From NCBI GenBank assembly GCA_934467415.1, contig CAKSLQ010000007.1, positions 1 to 64,000 of the forward strand: a stretch of DNA of 64,000 nt. Reading direction: 5' to 3'. Every line of letters begins with the position of its first letter. The stretch's first letter is position 1. This stretch comes from an uncultured Eubacteriales bacterium (lineage in GTDB: Bacteria; Bacillota; Clostridia; Oscillospirales; CAG-272). Shown here one piece after another: positions 1-7,986 of the stretch. Under the pieces are notes generated by a model. The model made no database searches, was not told the origin of the DNA, and saw only the letters and a program-made list of their open reading frames with translations. The position numbers and the translations under genes are program-made.

Positions 1-37
1 TATTTGTTCAGTTTTGAGTGAACATTCACCATGTGAG

Positions 38-62
38 GCAGGTACGCAAGTGCCTGCTTTTG
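38..62 (+). terminator. Intrinsic terminator of a gene upstream of the window
   Basis: An 8-bp stem (GCAGGTAC / GTGCCTGC, one G-T pair) closed by a GCAA loop is followed by a short T run. It probably ends transcription from a gene to the left of the window. Confidence 0.55.
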
Positions 63-104
63 CAGATTCTGCAAGGAATTTCCTTCGAACCGTAGGTTCG
101 TAAT

Positions 105-180
105 GCACCTTTAGCTCAGTTGGTAGAGCAACTGACTCTTAATCAGTGGGTCCCGGGTTCGAATCCCTGAAGGTGCACCA
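105..180 (+). tRNA. tRNA-Lys (anticodon CTT)
   Basis: A complete cloverleaf can be read. The 7-bp acceptor pairs GCACCTT with AAGGTGC. The D arm contains AGCTCAGTTGGTAGAGC. The anticodon stem ACTGA/TCAGT holds the loop CTCTTAA, giving anticodon CTT (positions 138-140), which decodes AAG lysine codons. The T arm carries GGTTCGAATCC, the discriminator is A, and CCA (178-180) is encoded in the gene. A strong terminator follows directly. Confidence 0.97.
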
Positions 181-219
181 AAAGAAAGACCTCCATCATT
201 GATGGAGGTCTTTCTTTTG
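181..219 (+). terminator. Terminator of tRNA-Lys
   Basis: A near-perfect inverted repeat, AAAGAAAGACCTCCATCA / TGATGGAGGTCTTTCTTT, begins right after the tRNA CCA and ends in a T-rich tract. The A-rich and T-rich arms make it functional in both directions. Confidence 0.85.
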
Positions 220-590
220 GTATCATAGTTCCCGATTCGAACCCCTCCAAAGCCTTTAGGCTTTGGACATGCTTTGCGCTCCGCCGCAGATCCGCATTCG
301 CGCCTCATCCCGGCGCAAAGCGGGTTCTGAATCCCTGATACGACAAGCCGCTTTCTTCTGCATTCATCTAAACTAACGGCGGGAGCAAGCCGGCGCCCTA
401 CCGTTTGTGCGTACCTTTTGCACATTGCGCGCGGGTCGTCGAGGGATGTTTTTCGGTTTCGCTCTGCGAAATCGTCGGTGTTCAGCCGACGAAGAAAAAC
501 TCCTTAGGAACACATCGTGTTCCGGGGGTCATGACCCCTACCGTTTGTGCGTACCTTTTACATGGTGCGCACGGGTCTCCGGGGAGTTTT
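220..590. repeat. Gene-free spacer filled with dispersed hairpin repeat modules
   Basis: No credible gene lies here. A 26-base sequence beginning CCTACCGTTTGTGCG occurs twice (about 395-421 and 536-562). The 61 bases at 443-503 reappear almost identically in inverse orientation at 17177-17236. The hairpin at 507-524 (GGAAC...GTTCC) resembles a module at 17427-17445. Parts of the segment (GGGTCGTCG, GACCCCTACCG) also recur at 41222-41250. These are intergenic repeats of one dispersed family. Confidence 0.7.
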
Positions 591-677
591 TCAAACATCA
601 AACAGCGTGTTCATATCCACGCCGAGCACGGCGGCGACGGCGCGCAGCTCATAATCGGTGATCTGCCGCCGACACGA
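591..677 (-). pseudogene. Remnant of an XRE-type HTH regulator (C-terminal end only)
   Basis: Read on the minus strand, about 27 codons ending at 591 give CRRQITDYELRAVAAVLG followed by VDMNTLFDV. This is the typical end of a Cro/C1 helix-turn-helix protein (TDYELxAIAxxLGVxxxxLF). The upstream codons are unrelated and run into the terminator at 721-750, so the DNA-recognition half is missing. It is most simply a decayed fragment within the repeat-rich spacer. The call rests on motif resemblance by eye. Confidence 0.45.
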
Positions 678-720
678 ACGGAAATGCACCGCGAACCTAC
701 AGTTCGCGGTGCACACAAAG

Positions 721-750
721 AAAAAAGAGAGCCGCGGCTCTCTTTTTTTG
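721..750 (-). terminator. Terminator of the capD-like gene
   Basis: The inverted repeat AAAGAGAGCC/GGCTCTCTTT is flanked by A and T runs, 11 bases past the stop codon of the minus-strand dehydratase gene. Confidence 0.85.
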
Positions 751-760
751 ATGTAATGGT

Positions 761-2692
761 TCAGTTTATGCCGATGGCAACTGCGGAAGAACCGGGGGCT
801 GCGTCTGCACAGCACGCCGCCTGCATTTCCACGGTGTCTTCGGCGCGGCGGTTGACCTCCTCGGGGTCACGGTAGGTCGGGATAATCTCCTTTAAGAGGT
901 GCTTGACCCCTTCGGATTCGATCGGCTTTTCGCCCGTGCACAGCGCGGTAAAGCGGCGGATGTCTTCGTCGATGACAGACCGGCTTCTGGGGGTGTCATG
1001 CTCAATGAAAATGAGGTCGTTGTCTGTCTTTGTCAGCTTCTCGGTTTTGATGAGCAGCTCCTCATAGAGCTTCTCGCCGGGACGAAGGCCGATCTCTTCG
1101 ATGTCGATGTCCACATAGGGGGTCAGGCCGGACAGACGAATCATATTTTCCGCCAGATCCAGGATCTTGACGGGCTTGCCCATGTCGAGCACGAACAGCT
1201 CGCCGCACCTGGCCATTGTGCCCGCCTGCATCACGAGCTGCGCCGCCTCCGGGATCGTCATGAAATAACGGATGATGCGCTTATCCGTGATCGTGACCGG
1301 GCCGCCGGCCTCGATCTGCCGACGGAAGAGCGGAATGACCGAGCCGTTGGAACCGAGCACGTTGCCGAAGCGCACCGCAGCAAAGGTGGTCTTGCTCTCG
1401 GTGCGGCACTGTACGATCATCTCGCACATGCGCTTGCTGGCGCCCATGATGTTGGTGGGATTGACGGCCTTGTCGGTCGAGATCAGAATGAACTTTTCCG
1501 CTCCGAATTTTTCGGCGGCGTTTGCTGTATTGTATGTACCGAGCACGTTATTCTTGATCGCTTCGCCGCCGCTGTGCTCCATCAGAGGCACATGCTTGTG
1601 CGCCGCGGCGTGGAAAACGACCTGCGGGCGGTATTTGTCAAACACCTCCTCCAGCCGCGCAACGTCGCGCACGGAGCCGATCTCGACGGCGAGATCCAGC
1701 GTATCGCCGTAAAAATGCACCAGCTCCTGTTGGAGGTCATAGGCGTTGTTTTCGTAAATATCAAAGACAATCAGCTTCTTCGGGTGCTGCTTGGCCACCT
1801 GGCGGCAGAGTTCGCTGCCGATCGAACCGCCGCCGCCCGTGATGAGGACGACCTTGTCGCGGTAGAAGGACTGTGTGGCGGTGGTGGTAAAGCGGAGCGC
1901 ATCGCGGAACAAAAGCTCCTCGGTTTTCAGCTCGCGGAGCCGGGGCTTCGCGTTGCTGCCCTCGCGCAGGGCAAAGTCGTAGAATTTGATTTTGCAGCCC
2001 GTGGGACGGTATTTCTCAGCCAGCGCCTGTGATTTCTGCGCGTCGAGGTCGGGGATGGCGACGAATATCTCCTGTACGGGAAGGTTTTTCAGCTTTTCCA
2101 CAATCCCGTCGTCGCCGGGCAGGATCTTCAGCCCGCAGACCTTGCCGCCGATCTTCTCGGGGTTGACGTCGATGAAGCAGATCGGCTTGTAGTGGGAGGC
2201 GGAATTGCAGAGCATGTCCTCGGCGAGCATCGCGCCGGTATGCCCCGCGCCGACGATGGCCACATTGATCTTGTTCAGCGTGGCGAGGCTCATATTGAGA
2301 TGCTGGTAGTGCTGCTGATAGACAAAGCGCGAGGCCAGCGTGAGAAGTGCAAAGCCGGAAAGCGCCGTCACGATGTGCCAGATGCCGATGTGCCGGTCGG
2401 CAATATAGCCGATGGCCGCGCCGATGAGGCCGCCGACGGTGTCGGCAATCAGCATGGACAGGTAGGCGCGGGAGTTTGCGTAGCGCCACACGTTGTTATA
2501 GACACGGGCGGCAAGCCGTATGCCGAACACCGTGCAGTACAGAAGAATGCCGGAAAACAGGTAATTCTCCATCGACACGGTCTGGATCGTCGAGGTCTGA
2601 AACGCGGTCAGCACGGTCAGACAATAGACGGCAGCAAAAATAAAGGTGTCGATCAGAATCAGAGTATATTTGCGCTGGATGGCTAAACGCAT
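761..2692 (-). CDS. CapD/PglF-type nucleotide-sugar 4,6-dehydratase, membrane bound
   Basis: This 643-residue protein belongs to the polysaccharide biosynthesis CapD family, which converts UDP-GlcNAc-type sugars to 4-keto-6-deoxy sugars for surface glycans. Four hydrophobic segments fill roughly residues 8-125. A first nucleotide-binding domain has VGAGHTG (about 147-153). The SDR domain follows with GGGGSIGSE (about 286-294), AAAHKHVP (about 367), STDKAVNPTN and GASKR (about 405-421). Those last motifs are the catalytic region of WbpM/PglF enzymes. The start at 2692 is preferred over an upstream ATG because AAGGAG lies just before it and the membrane domain begins there. A promoter lies at 2789-2817. 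The exact sugar product cannot be told from sequence. Confidence 0.92.
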   Translation of the reverse strand: MRLAIQRKYTLILIDTFIFAAVYCLTVLTAFQTSTIQTVSMENYLFSGILLYCTVFGIRLAARVYNNVWRYANSRAYLSMLIADTVGGLIGAAIGYIADRHIGIWHIVTALSGFALLTLASRFVYQQHYQHLNMSLATLNKINVAIVGAGHTGAMLAEDMLCNSASHYKPICFIDVNPEKIGGKVCGLKILPGDDGIVEKLKNLPVQEIFVAIPDLDAQKSQALAEKYRPTGCKIKFYDFALREGSNAKPRLRELKTEELLFRDALRFTTTATQSFYRDKVVLITGGGGSIGSELCRQVAKQHPKKLIVFDIYENNAYDLQQELVHFYGDTLDLAVEIGSVRDVARLEEVFDKYRPQVVFHAAAHKHVPLMEHSGGEAIKNNVLGTYNTANAAEKFGAEKFILISTDKAVNPTNIMGASKRMCEMIVQCRTESKTTFAAVRFGNVLGSNGSVIPLFRRQIEAGGPVTITDKRIIRYFMTIPEAAQLVMQAGTMARCGELFVLDMGKPVKILDLAENMIRLSGLTPYVDIDIEEIGLRPGEKLYEELLIKTEKLTKTDNDLIFIEHDTPRSRSVIDEDIRRFTALCTGEKPIESEGVKHLLKEIIPTYRDPEEVNRRAEDTVEMQAACCADAAPGSSAVAIGIN

Positions 2693-2788
2693 GGGAAAAC
2701 TCCTTGTCTGTGTCGGTTTGGAAAACGCCGGGGCTGCCGCGGGCAAAGACGCGCGCGGCGGAAGCGTACATGAATGTACACAATATAT

Positions 2789-2817
2789 ATGATAGCAGAC
2801 TTTGGGACGGATTGCAA
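2789..2817 (-). promoter_or_regulatory. Sigma-A promoter for the capD-like gene
   Basis: On the minus strand TTGCAA and TATCAT are separated by 17 bases, about 100 bases upstream of the gene start. Confidence 0.6.
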
Positions 2818-2824
2818 GACCGTA

Positions 2825-4729
2825 TCAAAGATTTTCCGCATTTTCCTGCGGCAATCCGGCGAGCAGATGCACCATTTTTCGCAGCACGTCGTTTGAAGTT
2901 ATACCCGCCGTGCGTCGAATGGACTCATTCTGTGTCGGAATGACGAAATTGTCGTCAATCGCCACAATATCCGCATGTTTGTTGTGCATCAGCTTTTCAT
3001 GCCGCGCGTGCAGCATATCCAGCAGCAGCATACCCGCGCCGCCGCTGCGGATGCCCTCCTCCAGGAAGACAATCGCGGCCGGGGCGGCGGGCAGGAGCTG
3101 CGCCACACGGTCGGCGGCGACCTCGTAGGGCTTGAGTGTTTCCAGCAGGATCACGCCGCAGGCGATGCCGCGCGCACGCAGCTTTTCGGCGGCGTCCAGC
3201 GCCTCCGTGACGATCCGGCCGTAGGTGATGATGACGGCGCGGTTGGCCGCGGGATCGGCGAAGTCGGCGCGCGCAACGGTCTCGCGCGATTCGTCGGCAA
3301 AGAACGCTTTGTTGATGCGTTCGTCCTCGGACATGTTGGGATAGCGGATGGCGATCGGCAAGGCCGCGGACGCCGAAGCACGCAGAAAACGATCCAGCGA
3401 CGCGAAGGTCGCGGGGGCAAAGATGCAGAGATTCGGGATCGCGGAGAGAAACGACACGTCGAAGATGCCGTGATGCGTTGCGCCGTCGCCTGCCGCCAGC
3501 GCCGCACGATCCACGATGATGCGCACCGGCAGCTTTTGCAGCGCGATATCGTGCAGAATGCTGTCATAGCCGCGCTGGAGGAAGGTGGAGTAGATGGCGA
3601 CATAGGGCTTCATGCCCGCCGCGGCCAGCCCGGCGCCGAAGGTCAGCGCGTGCGCCTCGGCGATGCCGACATCGAAGAAGCGGTCGGGGTACGCTTTGGC
3701 AAAGCCGGACAGCCCGACGCCGTCCTGCATGGCGGCGGTAATGGCGCAGATGCGCTCGTCGGCTTTCGCCATTTCGCACAGTGTCTTGCCGAAATGCTCG
3801 GAAAAGTTGCCCGCGTAGCTGCCGCCGACCAGATGATAGGCGCTCGGGTTCTCCTCGGCGGGGGCGTAGCCCTTGCCCTTGACCGTGCGCAGATGAAGGA
3901 TGACGCTGGTGTCCCGCCGCTTGGCCTCCTTCAGGAGGTATTCGACGGTTTCGAGGTCGTTGCCGTCGGCAGGGCCGAGGTATTTCAGGCCGATGTCCTC
4001 GAAATAGACGCCGCCGTAGAAGGCGTTCTTGACATAACGCTTGCAGGTGCGCAGCGCCTTGAGCATCGGCGCGCCGATCAGCGGGATGCGGGAGAAAATG
4101 CGCGTGGTCACGCGCTTGAAGCGGAAGTACTTCTTGGAGGTGCGCATGTGCGCGATGTGGTTGGCAAACGCGCCCGCGTTCTTCGAGATGGACATCTCGT
4201 TTTCGTTGAGGATGATGATGAGCCGCAGATCCTTTTTCAGGTTGTTGAGAGCCTCGTGAACCATGCCGCCCGTGAACGCGCCGTCGCCGAGGACGACGAC
4301 CGTGTAATTGTCGCGCCCCATGAGCTTGTCCGCCTCGGCATAGCCGAGCGCGGCGGAGACCGACGTGGAGGCGTGTCCCGTGCCGAAGGCATCGTATTCG
4401 CTCTCGTCCATTTTTTCAAAGCCGGAGAGCCCGCCGGGCCGGCGCAGGGTATCAAAATCGCGGCGCCCGCTTAAGATTTTATGTACATAGCTCTGATGCC
4501 CGACGTCAAAGATCACGCGGTCGTGCGGCAGGTCAAAGACCCGATGCACGGCGACCGAGATTTCGACGGCGCCGAGATTGGAGGCGAGATGTCCGCCGCT
4601 CTTGGACACCTTGTCCACGAGAAAGCGGCGCAGCTCGGCGCAGAGCGCCTTGGTGTCTTCGACGGACAGCGCTTTCAGCGCGTCGCCGGAGCAGACCTTG
4701 TCCAGATACGGATACTTGTTTTCTTCCAC
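2825..4729 (-). CDS. dxs: 1-deoxy-D-xylulose-5-phosphate synthase
   Basis: The enzyme condenses pyruvate and glyceraldehyde 3-phosphate using thiamine diphosphate, the first step of the MEP isoprenoid pathway (also feeding thiamine and pyridoxal synthesis). The 634 residues match the family length of about 620-640. Visible landmarks are GHQSYVHKILSGR (77-89), the ThDP motif GDGAFTGG...NN (148-163), NENEMSI (175-181), STFLQRGYD and the transketolase motif DRAALAAGDGATHHG. The start codon is GTG at 4729 with AAGGA 8 bases upstream. The C-terminal third is more divergent than usual, but all catalytic motifs are present. It is separated from the upstream yifB gene by a DnaA-box-rich spacer. Confidence 0.95.
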   Translation of the reverse strand: MEENKYPYLDKVCSGDALKALSVEDTKALCAELRRFLVDKVSKSGGHLASNLGAVEISVAVHRVFDLPHDRVIFDVGHQSYVHKILSGRRDFDTLRRPGGLSGFEKMDESEYDAFGTGHASTSVSAALGYAEADKLMGRDNYTVVVLGDGAFTGGMVHEALNNLKKDLRLIIILNENEMSISKNAGAFANHIAHMRTSKKYFRFKRVTTRIFSRIPLIGAPMLKALRTCKRYVKNAFYGGVYFEDIGLKYLGPADGNDLETVEYLLKEAKRRDTSVILHLRTVKGKGYAPAEENPSAYHLVGGSYAGNFSEHFGKTLCEMAKADERICAITAAMQDGVGLSGFAKAYPDRFFDVGIAEAHALTFGAGLAAAGMKPYVAIYSTFLQRGYDSILHDIALQKLPVRIIVDRAALAAGDGATHHGIFDVSFLSAIPNLCIFAPATFASLDRFLRASASAALPIAIRYPNMSEDERINKAFFADESRETVARADFADPAANRAVIITYGRIVTEALDAAEKLRARGIACGVILLETLKPYEVAADRVAQLLPAAPAAIVFLEEGIRSGGAGMLLLDMLHARHEKLMHNKHADIVAIDDNFVIPTQNESIRRTAGITSNDVLRKMVHLLAGLPQENAENL

Positions 4730-4832
4730 GGTACTTGTCCTTTATCAAATTGCACAGTTTTGCTCCCGAATATTCTACAAATCGGGCAGCGCGTAGAAAT
4801 TTCGACTTTTGCGCATATTCTCGCGCAAAAAG

Positions 4833-4973
4833 TTTTCCACAATTAAAATGTGTGAAATGTGCATAACCGAATACCCGCAAGCCCCGATTTTACGGGAAAT
4901 ATACATGCGAAAGGGAAAATATGCAGAGTTATCCACATTTTCCACAGGCTTTTTCGGTGAGAATTGTGGAAAA
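4833..4973. promoter_or_regulatory. Cluster of DnaA boxes between dxs and yifB
   Basis: Two perfect TTATNCACA boxes are present: TTATGCACA on the minus strand at 4858-4866 and TTATCCACA on the plus strand at 4929-4937. Three one-mismatch boxes TTTTCCACA lie at 4833-4841, 4938-4946 and, inverted, 4965-4973. The two at 4929-4946 are directly adjacent. The 289-base spacer is AT-rich relative to its surroundings and holds no gene. Both flanking genes point the same way, and dnaA/dnaN are not nearby, so this is more likely a DnaA-binding regulatory or titration site than oriC. Confidence 0.7.
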
Positions 4974-5018
4974 CCAGATTTGTGCGGCTTGCACAAACTT
5001 CTGCGGCAGACGCACGGA

Positions 5019-6569
5019 TCAGGCTTCCAGAAAATACTTTTTATCCAGCGAACGGAGCATGATCGCCTCGGAAATGTGCTTGTCGGTGATGACGTCCGCG
5101 CCGTCGAGGTCGGCAATCGTGCGCCCGAGGCGCAGGATGCGGTCATAGCCGCGCGCCGACATGCCGAGCGCGTCAAAGGCGACCCGGAGAAGGTCGCGCG
5201 CACTGTCGGAGAGGGCGCAGTAGCGCTCGGTCTGCCTTGCGGAGAGATCGGCGTTGCAGCGGATGGCCTCACCGTCTCCGGCGTAGCGCGCGTGCGCAAA
5301 CTGCCGCGCCCGGTTGACGCGCGCCCGGATCGCCGCCGAGGTCTCGCCCGCCGAGGCCTGCACTTGCAGGTCGGCAAAGTCCACCGGCGCGACCTCGACC
5401 TGAATGTCGATGCGGTCGAGCAGCGGGCCGCTGATGCGGGAGATGTACTTCTGCACGTCGCCCTTCTTGCAGGTGCAGGGACGGGTCGGATGCGAGAAGT
5501 AACCGCAGCGGCAGGGATTCATCGCGCAGACCAGCATGAAGTTTGCGGGGTAGGTGACCTTGCCCGCCGCGCGGGTAATGGTCACGCGGCCGTCTTCCAG
5601 GGGCTGGCGCAGGGATTCCATCGCGTTTTTGCTGAATTCGGGCAGCTCGTCGAGAAACAGCACGCCATTGTGCGCGAGCGAAATCTCACCCGGCTTCGGA
5701 TTCGCGCCGCCGCCGACGAGGCTGACGGCGGACAGGGTGTGATGCGGCGCGCGGAACGGCCGGTTGACGATCAGCGGCGTGTCGGCGGGGAGCATCCCCG
5801 CGATCGAATGAATCTTGGTCGTCTCGATTGCCTCGTCAAAGCTCATCTCGGGCAGAATGGTGGGAAACCGCTTGGCCAGCATGGATTTGCCCGTGCCGGG
5901 CGGACCGATCAGCAGGATGTTGTGCCCGCCTGCGGCCGCAATCTCCAGCGCGCGCTTGGCCAGCTCCTGCCCCTTGACGTCCGAGAAGTCGAGCGGAAAG
6001 TTCTCGCGGCCGCGTGTGAAGATCGTCTCGTCAAAGACGACGGGCGTAATCGCGGCTTCGCCGCGCAGATGGCGCACAAGCTCCAAAAGGTCGTGCACCG
6101 GGTAGATCCGCACATCCGGCACGGCGGACGCCTCGGCGGCGTTGGCGGCCGGGACAAAGATCTCGGTGCGCCCGTGCGCCTTGGCCGCGAGGCAGAGGCA
6201 GAGCGCGCCGTCGATGCCGCGCACCTCGCCCGAGAGCGAAAGCTCGCCGATGAAAGCCATTTTCGAAAAGTCAAGTTCGGCGGGGATCGTGCCGCCGCAG
6301 ACCAGCACACCGCAGAGCATCGCCAGATCAAAGGAGGAGCCCTCCTTGCGGCGGTTGGCGGGCGCAAGGTTCAGGATGATCTCGAGGTTCGGGAAGCGGA
6401 TGCCGCTGTTTTCGGCGGCGGCGCGGATGCGCTCCTTCGCTTCCTTGACGGCGGTGTCGGCAAGGCCGATGATTTCAAGGCCGGGCAGCTTCTTGTGCGC
6501 GCTGCATTCCACCGTGACCTCAAAGCCGTCGATGCCGCAGAGCGCGGCTGTATAAATGGTTGAGAGCAA
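5019..6569 (-). CDS. YifB/ComM-family Mg-chelatase-like AAA ATPase
   Basis: This 516-residue protein is of the YifB/ComM family, AAA+ helicases that in Gram-negatives help branch migration during natural transformation. The N-terminal Lon-protease-like fold (about 1-190) begins LSTIYTAALCGIDGF, as the family usually does. The Walker A GPPGTGKS lies near residues 222-229, the Walker B LFLDELPE follows, and the Zn-type cysteine cluster CNPC/C..C sits around ALVCAMNPCRCGY. The start is TTG at 6569. GGAGG sits 7 bases upstream and the encoded N-terminus aligns with family starts, while the upstream ATG would add an atypical extension. It has its own promoter at 6627-6655. Confidence 0.92.
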   Translation of the reverse strand: MLSTIYTAALCGIDGFEVTVECSAHKKLPGLEIIGLADTAVKEAKERIRAAAENSGIRFPNLEIILNLAPANRRKEGSSFDLAMLCGVLVCGGTIPAELDFSKMAFIGELSLSGEVRGIDGALCLCLAAKAHGRTEIFVPAANAAEASAVPDVRIYPVHDLLELVRHLRGEAAITPVVFDETIFTRGRENFPLDFSDVKGQELAKRALEIAAAGGHNILLIGPPGTGKSMLAKRFPTILPEMSFDEAIETTKIHSIAGMLPADTPLIVNRPFRAPHHTLSAVSLVGGGANPKPGEISLAHNGVLFLDELPEFSKNAMESLRQPLEDGRVTITRAAGKVTYPANFMLVCAMNPCRCGYFSHPTRPCTCKKGDVQKYISRISGPLLDRIDIQVEVAPVDFADLQVQASAGETSAAIRARVNRARQFAHARYAGDGEAIRCNADLSARQTERYCALSDSARDLLRVAFDALGMSARGYDRILRLGRTIADLDGADVITDKHISEAIMLRSLDKKYFLEA

Positions 6570-6626
6570 ACCGACACCTCCATTGTTTCCTGTCGTTTTT
6601 TGCATAACGCAGGACATACAAAAAAT

Positions 6627-6655
6627 ATTATATCATATAAAGAAGAGAAATGCAA
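6627..6655 (-). promoter_or_regulatory. Sigma-A promoter for yifB
   Basis: Minus-strand TTGCAT and TATAAT with a 17-base spacer lie 58 bases upstream of the TTG start. Confidence 0.65.
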
Positions 6656-6674
6656 GAATCTGCAACCCGTCGTC

Positions 6675-6705
6675 AAAAAAACACCCGCCGTGCGGCGGGT
6701 GCTTT
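6675..6705 (-). terminator. Terminator of the malic enzyme gene
   Basis: The stem CACCCGCCG/CGGCGGGTG is followed on the minus strand by seven T residues, 15 bases past the stop codon. Confidence 0.85.
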
Positions 6706-6720
6706 GCAATTTGCGGGAAA

Positions 6721-7893
6721 TCAGATTCTGGCGACGCCGGTCTCCTTCGCCGCCTTGACGACGGCGGCGGCAACGACCTTGGCCACATCCTTGTTGAGCG
6801 CGGAGGGGATGATGTTGTCCTCGCGCAGCTCGTCCTCGGGAATCAGCGAAGCGATTGCATACGAGGTGGCGACCTTCATCTCCTCGTTGATCTGCGAGGC
6901 GCGGCAGTCCAGCGCGCCGCGGAAGATGCCGGGGAAGGCAAGGACATTGTTGATCTGGTTGGGGAAGTCGCTGCGGCCCGTGCCGACGACGCGCGCGCCT
7001 GCGGCCAGCGCCTCGTCGGGCATGATCTCGGGCGTGGGATTGGCCATCGGGAAGACGATCGCGTCCTTCGCCATCGAGGCGACCATTTCGCGCGAAACGA
7101 TGCCGGGAGCGCTGACGCCGATGAACACGTCTGCGCCCTTCATCGCGTCGGCAAGCGTGCCCTTTTCCATCGCGCGGTTGGTGATCTTCGCCATCTCCTC
7201 CTGCGCGGGGTTGTTCTCGGGCTTGCCCTCGTAGATCGCGCCGAAGCGATCCACCATGACGAGGTTCTTCAGGCCGAGGTTTAAGAGGTGACGGCCGATC
7301 GAGATGCCTGCGCTGCCTGCGCCGTTGATGACGAGCTTGATGTCGCCGATCTTCTTGCCGACGACCTTAAGCGCATTGATGAGCGCCGCCGCACAGACGA
7401 TCGCCGTGCCGTGCTGGTCATCGTGGAAGACCGGGATGTCGCAGATCTCCTTCAGACGTCTCTCAATCTCGAAGCAGCGGGGGGCGCTGATGTCCTCGAG
7501 GTTGATGCCGCCGAACGAGCCGGAGATGAGGTAGATCGTGCGGATCAGCTCCTCGGTGTCTTTCGTGCGGATGCAGAGCGGGAAGGCGTCTACGTCGGCA
7601 AACTCCTTGAAGAGTGCGCACTTGCCCTCCATGACGGGCATACCCGCCTCGGGGCCGATGTCGCCGAGGCCGAGCACGGCGGTGCCGTCGGTGATGACCG
7701 CGACAAGGTTGGAGCGGCGGGTCAGCTCAAAGGACTTGTTGTAGTCCTTCTGGATTTCAAGGCAGGGCTGTGCAACGCCGGGGGTGTAGGCAATCGACAG
7801 GTCGTGGCGGTCGTTGACGCGGCAGCGCGAAATAACCTCGATCTTGCCTTTCCAGTTGTAATGTGCCTGGAGAGATTCCTGTTTGATGTCCAT
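6721..7893 (-). CDS. NAD(P)-dependent malic enzyme
   Basis: This short-form (390 residue) malic enzyme decarboxylates malate oxidatively to pyruvate, yielding NAD(P)H. The start MDIKQESLQAHYNWKGKIEV at 7893, behind AAAGGA, matches bacterial short malic enzymes. Catalytic-domain motifs include SIAYTPGVAQPC, VTDGTAVLGLGDIGP and MEGKCALFKEFA. The metal site is FHDDQHGTA and the nucleotide-binding loop is INGAGSAGISIG. The gene stands alone between its own promoter (7936-7964) and terminator. Cofactor preference (NAD or NADP) is not decided here. Confidence 0.95.
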   Translation of the reverse strand: MDIKQESLQAHYNWKGKIEVISRCRVNDRHDLSIAYTPGVAQPCLEIQKDYNKSFELTRRSNLVAVITDGTAVLGLGDIGPEAGMPVMEGKCALFKEFADVDAFPLCIRTKDTEELIRTIYLISGSFGGINLEDISAPRCFEIERRLKEICDIPVFHDDQHGTAIVCAAALINALKVVGKKIGDIKLVINGAGSAGISIGRHLLNLGLKNLVMVDRFGAIYEGKPENNPAQEEMAKITNRAMEKGTLADAMKGADVFIGVSAPGIVSREMVASMAKDAIVFPMANPTPEIMPDEALAAGARVVGTGRSDFPNQINNVLAFPGIFRGALDCRASQINEEMKVATSYAIASLIPEDELREDNIIPSALNKDVAKVVAAAVVKAAKETGVARI

Positions 7894-7935
7894 AGTTGTA
7901 TCCTTTCTCGCAGTGACGCGATCGTATTCGCAATC

Positions 7936-7964
7936 ATTATAGCATTTCTGCATGTCCTGTGCAA
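7936..7964 (-). promoter_or_regulatory. Sigma-A promoter for the malic enzyme gene
   Basis: Minus-strand TTGCAC and TATAAT are separated by 17 bases, about 43 bases before the ATG. Confidence 0.7.
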
Positions 7965-7986
7965 GTTCGGTGTGCAAAAATGCAGA

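Noticed and set aside
405..875. Open frames in the left spacer
   Set aside because: They run through hairpin repeats and the capD terminator with no ribosome site or domain.
2975..4474. Long open frame antisense to dxs (499 codons)
   Set aside because: Arginine/glycine/alanine-rich composition with no domain. High-GC third positions of dxs create long stop-free antisense frames.
4730..5018. Chromosomal origin (oriC)
   Set aside because: DnaA boxes are present but dnaA/dnaN are absent, no strand switch is seen and no clear AT-rich unwinding element could be defined. Kept as a DnaA-binding cluster only.
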